A stretch of 64,000 bases of DNA from Streptomyces sp. TLI_171 (GTDB taxonomy: Bacteria; Actinomycetota; Actinomycetes; Streptomycetales; Streptomycetaceae): positions 7,591,001 to 7,655,000 of the forward strand of contig NZ_RAPS01000001.1 in NCBI RefSeq assembly GCF_003610255.1. Reading direction: 5' to 3'. The position numbers and the translations under genes were made by a program. Shown here piece by piece: positions 33,037 through 41,886 of the stretch (position 1 is the first letter of the stretch; each line of letters begins with the position of its first letter). The notes under the pieces were generated by a model, which did not search any database, was not told where the DNA came from, and saw only the letters and a program-made list of their open reading frames with translations.

Positions 33037-34773
33037 GTGACCGACCTGCCCCACGCCCCCGGCCAGGACGCCGAGCGCTACGTCGTCGGCATCGACTTCG
33101 GCACCCTGTCCGGCCGCGCCGTGGTGGTCCGGGTGCGCGACGGCGAGCAACTCGGCACCGCCGTGCACCCCTACCCGCACGCCGTCATCGAGGAGCGGCT
33201 GCCCGGCACCGGCCGCCTCCTGCCCCCGGACTGGGCCCTGCAACACCCCGAGGACTGGCGCGAGGTGCTGCGCACCGCCGTCCCCGGCGCACTCGCCGAA
33301 GCCGGCATCGACCCCGGCCTGGTGATCGGCATCGCCACCGACTTCACCGCCTGCACCGTGCTGCCCACCCTCGCCGACGGCACGCCGCTCGCCGAGGTCC
33401 CGCAGTGGGCGGAGCGCCCGCACGCCTGGCCCAAGCTGTGGAAGCACCACGCCGCACAGGACCAGGCCGACCGGATCAACGCCCTCGCCCACGCCCGCGG
33501 CGAGAAGTGGATCGCCCGCTACGGCGGGAAGATCTCCGCGGAGTGGCAGTACGCCAAGGCCCTGCAGGTGCTGGAGGAGGACCCGCAGGTCTACGCCGCC
33601 TGCGAGCGCTGGATCGAGGCCGCCGACTGGATCGTCTGGCAGCTCACCGGCGCCGAGTCCCGCAACACCTGCACCGCCGGCTACAAGGGCATCCACCAGG
33701 ACGGCAGCTACCCGAGCGAGGACTACCTCGCCGCCCTGCACCCCGACTTCGCCGACTTCGCCCGCACCCGCCTGGAGCACCCGCTCGGCCACCCGCTGGC
33801 CCCGCTCGGCTCCCGGGTCGGCTCGCTCACCGCCGAGGCCGCCGCCTGGACCGGCCTGCCCGAGGGCATCGCGGTCGCCGCCGGGAACGTCGACGCGCAC
33901 GTCGCCGCGCCCGCCGCGCAGGCCGTCGACAACGGCAAGCTGCTCGCCATCATGGGCACCTCCACCTGCCACGTCGTCAACGGCCCCGCCCTGGCCGACG
34001 TCCCCGGCATCTGCGGGGTCGTCGACGGCGGCATCGCCGAAGGCGCGTTCGGCTACGAGGCGGGACAGAGCGCCGTCGGCGACATCTTCGCCTGGTGGCT
34101 GCGCCAGGGCCTGCCCGCCGACTACCTCGCCGAGGCCGCGGCCACCGGCGAGGACGCCCACGAGCTGCTCACCCGCAAGGCCGCCGGCCAGGCCGTCGGC
34201 GCGCACGGCCTGGTGGCCCTGGACTGGATGAACGGCAACCGCTCCACCCTGGTCGACCACCACCTGTCCGGCGTGATCGTGGGGCTGACCCTGGCGACCC
34301 GGCCGGAGGAGATCTACCGGGCGCTGCTGGAGGCCACCGCCTACGGCACCCGCACCATCGTCGAAGCCCTGGAGAACGGCGGCGTCCCCGTCACCGAGTT
34401 CGTCGTCACCGGCGGGCTGAAGAAGAACGCGCTGCTGATGCAGATCTACGCCGACGTGCTGCGCCGCCCGGTCTCGCTCGCCGTCTCCGAACAGGGCCCC
34501 GCGCTCGGCTCGGCGATCCACGCCGCCGTCGCCGCCGGCGCCCACCCCGACATCCGCGCCGCCGCCGCCGCGATGGGCCGCGTCGAGCGCCACGCCCACC
34601 TGCCCGACCAGGCCCGCGCCGACGCCTACGACGCGCTGTACGCCGAGTACCGCGTCCTGCACGACCACTTCGGCACCGGCGCGGACAAGCAACTGCACCG
34701 CCTGCGCCGCCTGCGCAACGCCGCCCTGACCGGCGCCGCCCCCGTCGACGGCCCTTCCGACAACGAGGACTGA
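33037..34773 (+). CDS. araB: L-ribulokinase
   Basis: This 578-residue FGGY-family kinase phosphorylates L-ribulose with ATP in L-arabinose catabolism. The start YVVGIDFGTLSGRAVVV is the ATP-binding N-terminal motif of AraB, where TLSGRA distinguishes it from glycerol and xylulose kinases. GNVDAHVA, IMGTSTCHV and VVTGGLKKNALLMQIYADVL in the C-terminal domain also fit. The GTG start has a GAAGGAC site about 9 bases upstream. It leads the araB-araD-araA operon with 5- and 13-base gaps, so the three catabolic steps are made together. Confidence 0.95.
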   Translation: MTDLPHAPGQDAERYVVGIDFGTLSGRAVVVRVRDGEQLGTAVHPYPHAVIEERLPGTGRLLPPDWALQHPEDWREVLRTAVPGALAEAGIDPGLVIGIATDFTACTVLPTLADGTPLAEVPQWAERPHAWPKLWKHHAAQDQADRINALAHARGEKWIARYGGKISAEWQYAKALQVLEEDPQVYAACERWIEAADWIVWQLTGAESRNTCTAGYKGIHQDGSYPSEDYLAALHPDFADFARTRLEHPLGHPLAPLGSRVGSLTAEAAAWTGLPEGIAVAAGNVDAHVAAPAAQAVDNGKLLAIMGTSTCHVVNGPALADVPGICGVVDGGIAEGAFGYEAGQSAVGDIFAWWLRQGLPADYLAEAAATGEDAHELLTRKAAGQAVGAHGLVALDWMNGNRSTLVDHHLSGVIVGLTLATRPEEIYRALLEATAYGTRTIVEALENGGVPVTEFVVTGGLKKNALLMQIYADVLRRPVSLAVSEQGPALGSAIHAAVAAGAHPDIRAAAAAMGRVERHAHLPDQARADAYDALYAEYRVLHDHFGTGADKQLHRLRRLRNAALTGAAPVDGPSDNED

Positions 34774-34778
34774 CACCG

Positions 34779-35450
34779 ATGAGCGACACCATCGACCTGA
34801 TCCGCCGTCAGGTCGCCGACCTGCACGGGGAACTCGTCCGCTACGGCCTGGTCGTGTGGACCGCCGGCAACGTCTCCGCCCGCGTCCCCGGCGAGGACCT
34901 GCTGGTCATCAAGCCCAGCGGCGTCGACTACGACGACCTGACGCCGCAGAACATGATCCTGTGCGACCTGGAGGGCAACGTCGTCGAGGGCGACTACTCA
35001 CCCTCCTCGGACACCGCCGCGCACGCCTACGTCTACCGCCACCGCCCCGACGTCGGCGGCGTGGTGCACACCCACTCCACCTACGCCAGTGCCTGGGCCG
35101 CCCGCGGCGAGCCCGTGCCGTGCGTGCTGACCGCGATGGCCGACGAGTTCGGCGCCGAGATCCCGATCGGCCCGTTCGCCCTGATCGGCGACGACTCCAT
35201 CGGCCGCGGCATCGTCGACACCCTCGCCGGCCACCGCTCGCCCGCCGTGCTGATGAAGAGCCACGGCGTGTTCACCATCGGCAAGGACGCCCGGGCCGCC
35301 GTCAAGGCCGCCGTCATGTGCGAGGACGTCGCCCGCACCGTGCACATCTCCCGCCAGCTCGGCGAACCCCTGCCGATCGCCCAGGCCGACATCGACAGCC
35401 TGAACTTCCGCTACCAGAACGTCTACGGCCAGCAGCCCGCTGCCCAGTGA
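34779..35450 (+). CDS. araD: L-ribulose-5-phosphate 4-epimerase
   Basis: This 223-residue class II aldolase-fold enzyme converts L-ribulose 5-phosphate to D-xylulose 5-phosphate. The zinc-binding histidines are in VVHTHSTYASAWAARG near residue 95 and in MKSHGVFTIG near 160. TAGNVSARVPGEDLLVIKPSG near residue 28 is the phosphate-binding region. Its length is normal. The ATG is five bases after the araB stop, and the araA gene follows after 13 bases. A generic L-fuculose-phosphate aldolase is excluded by the araB/araA context. Confidence 0.94.
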   Translation: MSDTIDLIRRQVADLHGELVRYGLVVWTAGNVSARVPGEDLLVIKPSGVDYDDLTPQNMILCDLEGNVVEGDYSPSSDTAAHAYVYRHRPDVGGVVHTHSTYASAWAARGEPVPCVLTAMADEFGAEIPIGPFALIGDDSIGRGIVDTLAGHRSPAVLMKSHGVFTIGKDARAAVKAAVMCEDVARTVHISRQLGEPLPIAQADIDSLNFRYQNVYGQQPAAQ

Positions 35451-35463
35451 AGGAGTAACACCA

Positions 35464-36969
35464 GTGACCGAGGTATTCACCGGGCGCGAGATCTGGTTCC
35501 TCACCGGGAGCCAGGGCCTGTACGGCGAGCAGACCCTCCAGCAGGTCGCCGAGCAGTCCCAACAGGTCGTCGACCAGCTGGCCGGCACCGGCCTGCCGGT
35601 CCGGGTGGTCCGCAAGCCCGTGCTCACCGACGCCGCCGCGATCCGCCGGATCTGCCTGGACGCCAACGCCGACGACACCTGCGTGGGCCTGATCGCGTGG
35701 ATGCACACCTTCTCGCCCGCCAAGATGTGGATCGCCGGGCTCGACGCCCTGCGCAAGCCGCTGCTGCACCTGCACACGCAGGCCAACCGCGACCTGCCCT
35801 GGTCCACCATCGACATGGACTTCATGAACCTGAACCAGGCCGCCCACGGCGACCGCGAGTTCGGCTACCTGCAGTCCCGGCTGGGCGTCACCCGCAAGAC
35901 CGTCGCCGGCCACGTCAGCGACCCCGCCGTCACCCGCCGGATCGGCACCTGGGCCCGGGCCGCCGCCGCCCGCGCCGAACTCGCCGCCCTCAAGCTCGCC
36001 CGCTTCGGCGACAACATGCGCGACGTCGCCGTCACCGAGGGCGACAAGGTCGAGGCCCAACTGCGCCTCGGCGTCTCCGTCAACACCTACGGCGTGGGCG
36101 AACTGGTCGCCGCCGTCGACGCCACCGCCGACAGCGACGTGGACGAGTTGGTCAAGGAGTACGAGGACGCCTACCGCCTCGCCCCCGCACTGCGCTCCGG
36201 CGGCGACCGGCACGACTCGCTGCGCTACGCCGCCCGGATCGAACTGGGCCTGCGCGGCTTCCTCACCGCTGGCGGCTTCGGCGCCTTCACCACCAACTTC
36301 GAGGACCTCGGCGGACTGCGCCAGCTCCCCGGGCTCGCCGTCCAGCGGCTGATGGCCGACGGCTACGGCTTCGGCGGCGAGGGCGACTGGAAGACCGCCG
36401 TCCTGCTGCGCACCCTGAAGACCGCCGCCACCGGCCTGCCCGGCGGCACCTCGTTCATGGAGGACTACACCTACCACCTGGAGCCGGGACGGGAGTTGAT
36501 CCTCGGCGCGCACATGCTGGAGGTCTGCCCGACCATCGCCGCCGGCACCCCGTCCTGCGAGATCCACCCGCTGTCCATCGGCGGCCGCGAGGACCCCGTC
36601 CGGCTGGTCTTCGACGCCGAACCCGGCCCCGCCGTCGTCATCGGCATGGCCGACCTCGGCGACCGCTTCCGGCTTGTCGCCAACGAGATCGACGTGGTCG
36701 CCCCCACCGAACCGCTGCCCAAGCTCCCCGTCGCCCGCGCCGTCTGGCAGCCCCGCCCCGACCTGCGCACCTCCACCGAGGCCTGGCTGACCGCCGGCGG
36801 ACCGCACCACACCGTGCTCACCCGCGCCCTCGACACCGAACACCTCGACGACCTCGCCGAGATGCTCCGGGTCGAACTCGTGCTGATCGACCAGGACACC
36901 ACCATGCGACAGTTCACCCGCGAACTGCGCTGGAACCAGGCGTACTACCGACTCGCCCAGGGCCTCTGA
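35464..36969 (+). CDS. araA: L-arabinose isomerase
   Basis: This 501-residue enzyme interconverts L-arabinose and L-ribulose with Mn(II). It begins with the family hallmark EIWFLTGSQGLYGEQTL. Metal and substrate regions include WMHTFSPAKMWI near residue 80, HTQANRDLPW, EGDWKTAV with the metal Glu, FMEDYTYHL and the C-terminal segment near ILGAHMLEVCPTI. Length is as expected. The GTG start follows an AAGGAG site at the usual distance. Confidence 0.96.
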   Translation: MTEVFTGREIWFLTGSQGLYGEQTLQQVAEQSQQVVDQLAGTGLPVRVVRKPVLTDAAAIRRICLDANADDTCVGLIAWMHTFSPAKMWIAGLDALRKPLLHLHTQANRDLPWSTIDMDFMNLNQAAHGDREFGYLQSRLGVTRKTVAGHVSDPAVTRRIGTWARAAAARAELAALKLARFGDNMRDVAVTEGDKVEAQLRLGVSVNTYGVGELVAAVDATADSDVDELVKEYEDAYRLAPALRSGGDRHDSLRYAARIELGLRGFLTAGGFGAFTTNFEDLGGLRQLPGLAVQRLMADGYGFGGEGDWKTAVLLRTLKTAATGLPGGTSFMEDYTYHLEPGRELILGAHMLEVCPTIAAGTPSCEIHPLSIGGREDPVRLVFDAEPGPAVVIGMADLGDRFRLVANEIDVVAPTEPLPKLPVARAVWQPRPDLRTSTEAWLTAGGPHHTVLTRALDTEHLDDLAEMLRVELVLIDQDTTMRQFTRELRWNQAYYRLAQGL

Positions 36970-37063
36970 CCCGGGCCCGACCCCCTGACCGCCGTCCGGG
37001 CCGGCCCGCCCGACACCGGGAACCCCGACCCGGACGGCCCCACCCCGATTCCGCAGGGACGCC

Positions 37064-38218
37064 ATGACCAGCCAAGCCACCACCGTGCACCGAGCAGGAC
37101 GCGAACCGCTCCCGGACGGCCGCAGCACCGAGCGCTGGACCCTGGCCGCGCCCGGCGGCATCACCGTCGAACTCCTCGACCTCGGCGCCCGGCTCCAGTC
37201 CGTCCGGATGCCCGACCGGCACGGTCACCCTGCCGAGGTCGTGCTCGGCGCCGCGGACGGCGCCCAACTGCTCGGCGCAGGAGCGTACTTCGGTGCCACC
37301 GTGGGCCGCTACGGCAACCGGATCGCGCGCGGCGAGCTGCCGCTGGACGGCGCCGTGCACGCTCTGAGGACCCAGCCCGCCGGCCACACCCTGCACGGCG
37401 GCCCCGACGGCTTCGCCACCCGCAGCTGGGCCGCCGTCCCCGTCGCCAACGGGGTCCGCTTCCACCTGGCCAGCCCCGACGGCGACCAGGGCTTCCCCGG
37501 CACCCTCGACGTCTCCGTCAGCTACCTGCTCGACGCCGACGGCGACCTCACCATCCGCTACGAGGCCACCACCGACGCGCCCACCGTCGTCAACCTCACC
37601 AACCACGCCTACTTCAACCTGGCCGGCACCGGCGGAGCCGACGTCGGCGACCACCTGCTGCACGTCCACGCCGACGCCTACCTGCCGGTCGACGCCGACC
37701 TGATCCCGCTCGGCCCGCCGGCCGCCGTGGCAGGCACCCCCTTCGACCTCACCCGGCCCACCCTGCTGGCCGGCCCGCTCGGCGCCGGGCACCCCCAACT
37801 CGCGCTCGCCGGCGGCGGCTTCGACCACAACTGGATCCTCCGCCCCGCCCCCGCCGACCGGCTGCGGCCGGTCGCCGAACTCCACCACCCCGCCAGCGGC
37901 CGCCGCCTGGAGTGCCTCACCACCGAACCGGGGCTGCAGGTCTACACCGGCAACCTGTTCGACGGCGCCACCGGCCCCGCCCACGCGCCCCACCGGCGGC
38001 ACGCCGGCATCGCGCTGGAGACCCAGCACTTCCCCGACAGCCCGCACCACCCCGAGACGTACCCCTCCACCGTCCTGCGCCCGGGGGAGACGTACCGCTC
38101 CACCACCGTCTACCGCTTCCGCACCACCAACACCCCCGCCGCCACCGCCGACTCGACCGCCGACCCGGCCGCCCACCCGACCGCCCACCCGCGCACGCCG
38201 GACCGGACGGCCCCGTGA
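37064..38218 (+). CDS. Aldose 1-epimerase (galactose mutarotase family)
   Basis: This 384-residue protein has the GalM pattern: TLHGGPDGF with the proton-shuttling His, NLTNHAYFNLAG with the second His, and the C-terminal catalytic Glu near ALETQHFPDSP. It equilibrates alpha and beta anomers of the imported sugar so that the isomerase is not limited. No signal peptide is visible, so it is cytoplasmic. The C-terminal about 25 residues are Ala/Pro/Thr-rich and dispensable-looking. It is 94 bases after araA and probably part of the same transcript. Confidence 0.92.
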   Translation: MTSQATTVHRAGREPLPDGRSTERWTLAAPGGITVELLDLGARLQSVRMPDRHGHPAEVVLGAADGAQLLGAGAYFGATVGRYGNRIARGELPLDGAVHALRTQPAGHTLHGGPDGFATRSWAAVPVANGVRFHLASPDGDQGFPGTLDVSVSYLLDADGDLTIRYEATTDAPTVVNLTNHAYFNLAGTGGADVGDHLLHVHADAYLPVDADLIPLGPPAAVAGTPFDLTRPTLLAGPLGAGHPQLALAGGGFDHNWILRPAPADRLRPVAELHHPASGRRLECLTTEPGLQVYTGNLFDGATGPAHAPHRRHAGIALETQHFPDSPHHPETYPSTVLRPGETYRSTTVYRFRTTNTPAATADSTADPAAHPTAHPRTPDRTAP

Positions 38219-38247
38219 CCGGACGCCCAGCGCCGCCCGGCGACCCG

Positions 38248-39291
38248 TTACCGTTCGGGCCCCGCGCCCGTGCTCTGACGGACCACCAGCTCGGGTGCCA
38301 CCACCACCTGCCGCACCGGCGCGCCCGGATCCTCCACGCACCGCAGCAGCAGGTCGATGCCGGCCTGCCCGATCGCCGTGAAGTCCTGCCGGACGGTGCT
38401 CAGCGGGGGAGTGAAGTACGCCGCCTCCGGAAGGTCGTCGAACCCGGCCACCGCCAGGTCGTCCGGCACCCGCAGCCCGTCCTCGCGCAGCGCCCGCAGC
38501 ACGCCCAGGGCCATGTGGTCGTTGGCGACGAACACCGCGGTCGGCCGGGCATCGTCGTCCAGGCCGCGGTACGCCGCGGCCAGCATCTTGCCCGCCCGGT
38601 ACCCGGAGGCCGCGCTCCAGTCTCCGCTGAGGTGCTCCGGCGCGCGCAGCCCCGCCGCCTCCAACGCGGCCAGCCAGCCCTGGAACCGGCCCTCCGCCTC
38701 GATCCACTGCCGCGGGCCCGCCACGTGCCACACCGAGGTGTGGCCGAGCGCCAACAGGTGCTCCGTCACCAGACGGGCCCCGGCGAACTGGTCCAGCGCC
38801 ACGCCCGGAACGTCCAGGTCGTGGCCGCCCTCCACCGTCACCACCGGGAACGGCTGCGACATCCGCGCCAGCGCCGCCACCGCGCCCTGGTGCGGCGTCA
38901 TCACCACCACGCCCTCCACGCCCCAGGCGGCCAGGTGGTCCAGCGCCTGCTTGAGAGCGTGCTCACCGAGCTCGTCCAGGCTGACCGTCGCGACCAGGTA
39001 GCCGGCCCGCCGGGCCGCGTGCTCCAACCCGGCCAGCGTGCTCGCCGGGCCGTACAGCGTGGTGTTCGCCGCCACCACGCCCAGCGTCCGCGAGCGGCGG
39101 GTGACCAGCGCCCGGGCCGCGGAGTTCGGCCGGTACCCCAGCAGCGCGATCGCCTCCCGCACCCGCTCCCGGGTGGATTCGCGCACGTTGGGATGGTCGC
39201 TCAGCACCCGGGACACGGTCTGGTGCGACACCCCCGCCTGCCTGGCCACGTCCTCCATCGTTGGCGCGTGCCGATCGCCGACCTCGCCCAC
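38248..39291 (-). CDS. LacI-family transcriptional regulator of arabinose genes
   Basis: This 347-residue regulator has an N-terminal helix-turn-helix (TMEDVARQAGVSHQTVSRVL) and hinge helix (NSAARALVTRRS), then a periplasmic-binding-like effector domain (LGVVAANTTLYGP, VVTVEGGHDLDVPG, AVFVANDHMALGVLRAL). I chose GTG 39291, which has GGAGG four bases away; the internal ATG at 39259 has no ribosome site. The stop is TAA. It should repress the three GTTAGCGCTAAC operators in the absence of an arabinose-derived inducer. It is divergent from the GH54 gene and convergent with the epimerase gene. Confidence 0.92.
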   Translation of the reverse strand: MGEVGDRHAPTMEDVARQAGVSHQTVSRVLSDHPNVRESTRERVREAIALLGYRPNSAARALVTRRSRTLGVVAANTTLYGPASTLAGLEHAARRAGYLVATVSLDELGEHALKQALDHLAAWGVEGVVVMTPHQGAVAALARMSQPFPVVTVEGGHDLDVPGVALDQFAGARLVTEHLLALGHTSVWHVAGPRQWIEAEGRFQGWLAALEAAGLRAPEHLSGDWSAASGYRAGKMLAAAYRGLDDDARPTAVFVANDHMALGVLRALREDGLRVPDDLAVAGFDDLPEAAYFTPPLSTVRQDFTAIGQAGIDLLLRCVEDPGAPVRQVVVAPELVVRQSTGAGPER

Positions 39292-39625
39292 ATGTCCTCC
39301 CGGCCTCTGCTGCCCGCCCGGCGCCCCGGCGCCCCGCGCGTACCCGGGCAGCGTACTGAAAGCCGGGCCCCGCGCCGGATGTCGCGGAACGGATCCGGTT
39401 CGAAGCCTTGACGTGGACCGGGCGGATCCGGATAGTGATCCCCGGCCGTCATTGAGCCCAACTCCCTTTCGCCCCAGCATGGTTGAGTTTCCGCCAAGGC
39501 GAATTGTTAGCGCTAACAGAGAGTTGGCGGCCACGGTACGGCGTCGACAGCGGGCCGCCCGAGGCAGCGGGACGGCCACTCACTCGGCGTACCCCGACCC
39601 CCACCCACCAGCAAGGAGCCCACCC
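39292..39625. other. Intergenic region between the LacI regulator and the arabinofuranosidase gene
   Basis: This 334-base region contains one LacI-type operator (39504-39519) and a candidate -35 TTGAGT at 39484-39489. I find no supported gene in it. Confidence 0.55.
39504..39519. promoter_or_regulatory. LacI-type operator upstream of the arabinofuranosidase
   Basis: TTGTTAGCGCTAACAG differs from the perfect palindrome at 32324-32339 only in the last base. It lies 107 bases before the TTG start of the GH54 gene and 213 bases before the divergent regulator gene, so it could control both. Confidence 0.78.
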
Positions 39626-41179
39626 TTGACTGCTCAGAGCTGGCTGCGCCGCGCACGGCGCGCCCTCCTCGCCACCGGGACCACCGCGGTCCTGACCGCC
39701 GCCCTGATCACCGGCACCTCGGCCACCTCGCAGGCCGCCACCCAGGGACCGTGCGACATCTACGCCTCCGGCGGCACCCCCTGCGTCGCCGCGCACTCCA
39801 CCACCCGCGCCCTGTACGGCGCGTACAACGGCGCGCTGTACCAGGTCCGGCGGGCCTCCGACAGCGCCACCAAGGACATCGGCGTGCTGGCCGCCGGCGG
39901 CTACGCCAACGCCGCCGCCCAGGACAGCTTCTGCGCCGGCACCACCTGCGTGATCACCGTCATCTACGACCAGTCCGGCCGCGGCAACAAGCTCACCCAG
40001 GCCCCCGGCGGCGGCGCCGCGGGCGGCCCCGACAACCTCGCCCCGGCCACCGCCGCCCCCGTCACCGTCGCCGGGCACCGGGCCTACGGCGTGTACGTGG
40101 CCGCGGGCACCGGCTACCGCAACAACAGCACCAACGGCATCGCCACCGGCGACCAGCCCGAGGGGATGTACGCGATCTTCGACGGCACGCACTTCGGCGG
40201 CGGCTGCTGCTTCGACTACGGCAACGCCGAGACCAACAACCTGGACACCGGCAACGGCCACATGGAGGCCATCTACTTCGGCGACAGCACCATCTGGGGC
40301 TCCGGCACCGGCAGCGGCCCCTGGGTGATGGCGGACCTCGAGAACGGCCTGTTCTCCGGCGTCAACGCCGGGAACAACGCCAACGACCCGAGCGTCAGCC
40401 ACCGCTTCCTCACCGCGATCGTCAAGGGCGCCCCCAACCTGTGGGCGATCCGGGCCGGCAACGCCCAGTCCGGCGGCCTCTCCACGTACTACAGCGGCGC
40501 CCGCCCCAACGTCTCGGGCTACAACCCGATGCACAAGGAAGGCGCGATCATCCTCGGCATCGGCGGAGACAACAGCAAGTCCTCCAGCGGCACCTTCTAC
40601 GAGGGCGTGATGACCTCCGGCTACCCCTCGGACGCCACCGAGAACGCCGTCCAGGCCAACATCACCGCCGCCAACTACCAGGCCGCCACCGTCACTTCGA
40701 GCGCCCTCACGGCCGGCGCCCGGGTCTCGCTGAAGGCCACCACCGCCTGCTGCACCGGCGACTACCTGCGCCACAACTCCGACAGCACGGTCGCCATCTC
40801 CGCGATCACCTCCGGCAGTTCCGCGGCCGACAAGAGCGACGCCACCTGGATCGTCCACACCGGCCTCGCCAACAGCTCCTGCCTGTCCTTCGAATCCGCC
40901 GCCGCCCCCGGCCAGTACCTGCGCCACTCCGGCTACCGGCTCTACACCGCGGCCAGCAACGGCACCGCCCTGTTCAACCAGGACGCCACCTTCTGCCTGC
41001 AGGCCGGCCACAGCGGTCAGGGCTACTCCTTCCAGTCGTCCAACTTCCCCGGCCGCTACCTGCGCCACTACAGCTACGTCGGCTACCTGGCCGGCGACGG
41101 CGTGGGCGGCAACACCTGGGACAGCGCCGCCAGTTGGAGCGAGGATACGTCCTGGCTCACCGCCACCGCCTGGGCCTGA
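39626..41179 (+). CDS. Secreted alpha-L-arabinofuranosidase, GH54 with C-terminal AbfB (CBM42) domain
   Basis: This 517-residue enzyme releases arabinofuranose from arabinan and arabinoxylan outside the cell. A twin-Arg-containing signal segment (residues 1-38) ends in SQAA. The GH54 catalytic domain starts with GPCDIYASGGTPCVAAHSTT and includes FGGGCCFDYGNAE, where family members have the Cys-Cys bond and a catalytic carboxylate. From about residue 370 an AbfB/CBM42 domain follows, with two visible GxYLRHxxY repeats. The start is an unusual TTG at 39626 with AAGGAG about 9 bases upstream; no ATG or GTG fits as well. Operator 39504-39519 makes it part of the arabinose regulon. Confidence 0.92.
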   Translation: MTAQSWLRRARRALLATGTTAVLTAALITGTSATSQAATQGPCDIYASGGTPCVAAHSTTRALYGAYNGALYQVRRASDSATKDIGVLAAGGYANAAAQDSFCAGTTCVITVIYDQSGRGNKLTQAPGGGAAGGPDNLAPATAAPVTVAGHRAYGVYVAAGTGYRNNSTNGIATGDQPEGMYAIFDGTHFGGGCCFDYGNAETNNLDTGNGHMEAIYFGDSTIWGSGTGSGPWVMADLENGLFSGVNAGNNANDPSVSHRFLTAIVKGAPNLWAIRAGNAQSGGLSTYYSGARPNVSGYNPMHKEGAIILGIGGDNSKSSSGTFYEGVMTSGYPSDATENAVQANITAANYQAATVTSSALTAGARVSLKATTACCTGDYLRHNSDSTVAISAITSGSSAADKSDATWIVHTGLANSSCLSFESAAAPGQYLRHSGYRLYTAASNGTALFNQDATFCLQAGHSGQGYSFQSSNFPGRYLRHYSYVGYLAGDGVGGNTWDSAASWSEDTSWLTATAWA

Positions 41180-41191
41180 CCCCGACCGCGC

Positions 41192-41218
41192 GGCGTCCCC
41201 GGCACCACCGGGGACGCC
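41192..41218 (+). terminator. Terminator hairpin after the arabinofuranosidase gene
   Basis: An 11-bp perfect stem (41192-41202 with 41208-41218) and a 5-base loop lie 13 bases after the stop. Confidence 0.7.
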
Positions 41219-41360
41219 CCGCGTCGGGCCCGTCCCGAGTCGCGCGATCCGGGACGGGATCGACCCATCCGGCTGCCCCGCCGCTCCGAATGCTCGATGA
41301 TGTTGTCCGCTGACCGCGGACACGCAACTGAGCGGCCCCGGAACGGGGAAGGGGGAGAGG

Positions 41361-41750
41361 ATGGAACTGATCAGCGGCACCGGCCGGGCCTGGCCGCCCT
41401 GGCCCGAGCTGATGCCCGGTCACCGACCAGCCCTGGTCGCCCCCGCCGACCCCACCCGCCCGGTCCGCCCGCAGGACGGGTGGACCACCCCGGGCTGCGC
41501 CCCGGCCCCGCACCCGGACTGGTCGGCCGTCTTCGACGGCACCCGGCTCACCGTCCACCGCCCCGACGGCACCCGTTGGTTCGACGGCCCGATCGCCGCC
41601 GCCCGCGAATGGACCCGGGCCGCCCGCACCCACCGCACCCTGCTGATCGTCACCGGGGAGTTCGGCAGCGCCTTCGACCTCCCCGCCGCGGCGGCGGACG
41701 GTCGGCTGCTCCTGATCGCCATGCCGCTGCGCCTGGTCGACGCGCCCTGA
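41361..41750 (+). CDS. Hypothetical protein
   Basis: This 129-residue protein starts with ATG after GGGGAGAGG. The N-terminal 50 residues are Pro-rich; the C-terminal part (WSAVFDGTRLTVHRPDG, REWTRAARTHRTLLIVTGEF) has a mixed alpha/beta look. No signal peptide, motif or family is recognised. A 7-bp hairpin (41304-41322) lies upstream. Downstream terminators at 41795-41822 and 41836-41860 separate it from the xylanase. Confidence 0.65.
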   Translation: MELISGTGRAWPPWPELMPGHRPALVAPADPTRPVRPQDGWTTPGCAPAPHPDWSAVFDGTRLTVHRPDGTRWFDGPIAAAREWTRAARTHRTLLIVTGEFGSAFDLPAAAADGRLLLIAMPLRLVDAP

Positions 41751-41794
41751 GCCCGGGATCCGACCCGCCGTCGGCCCCGGGCGGAAGCGGCGCC

Positions 41795-41822
41795 GTCGCC
41801 CGTCCCCCCGGAGACGGGCGAC
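41795..41822. terminator. Bidirectional terminator hairpin
   Basis: A 10-bp perfect stem (41795-41804 with 41813-41822) with an 8-base loop lies between the convergent hypothetical gene and the xylanase gene. Confidence 0.6.
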
Positions 41823-41835
41823 AGCGCCGGGGTGC

Positions 41836-41860
41836 CCGGCCGCCCCTCGGGGGCGGCCGG
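41836..41860. terminator. Terminator hairpin after the xylanase gene
   Basis: An 11-bp perfect stem (41836-41846 with 41850-41860) with a 3-base loop lies 26 bases beyond the xylanase stop. Confidence 0.7.
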
Positions 41861-41886
41861 ACGATCGGTGGCCCGGCGGCCTCCGA

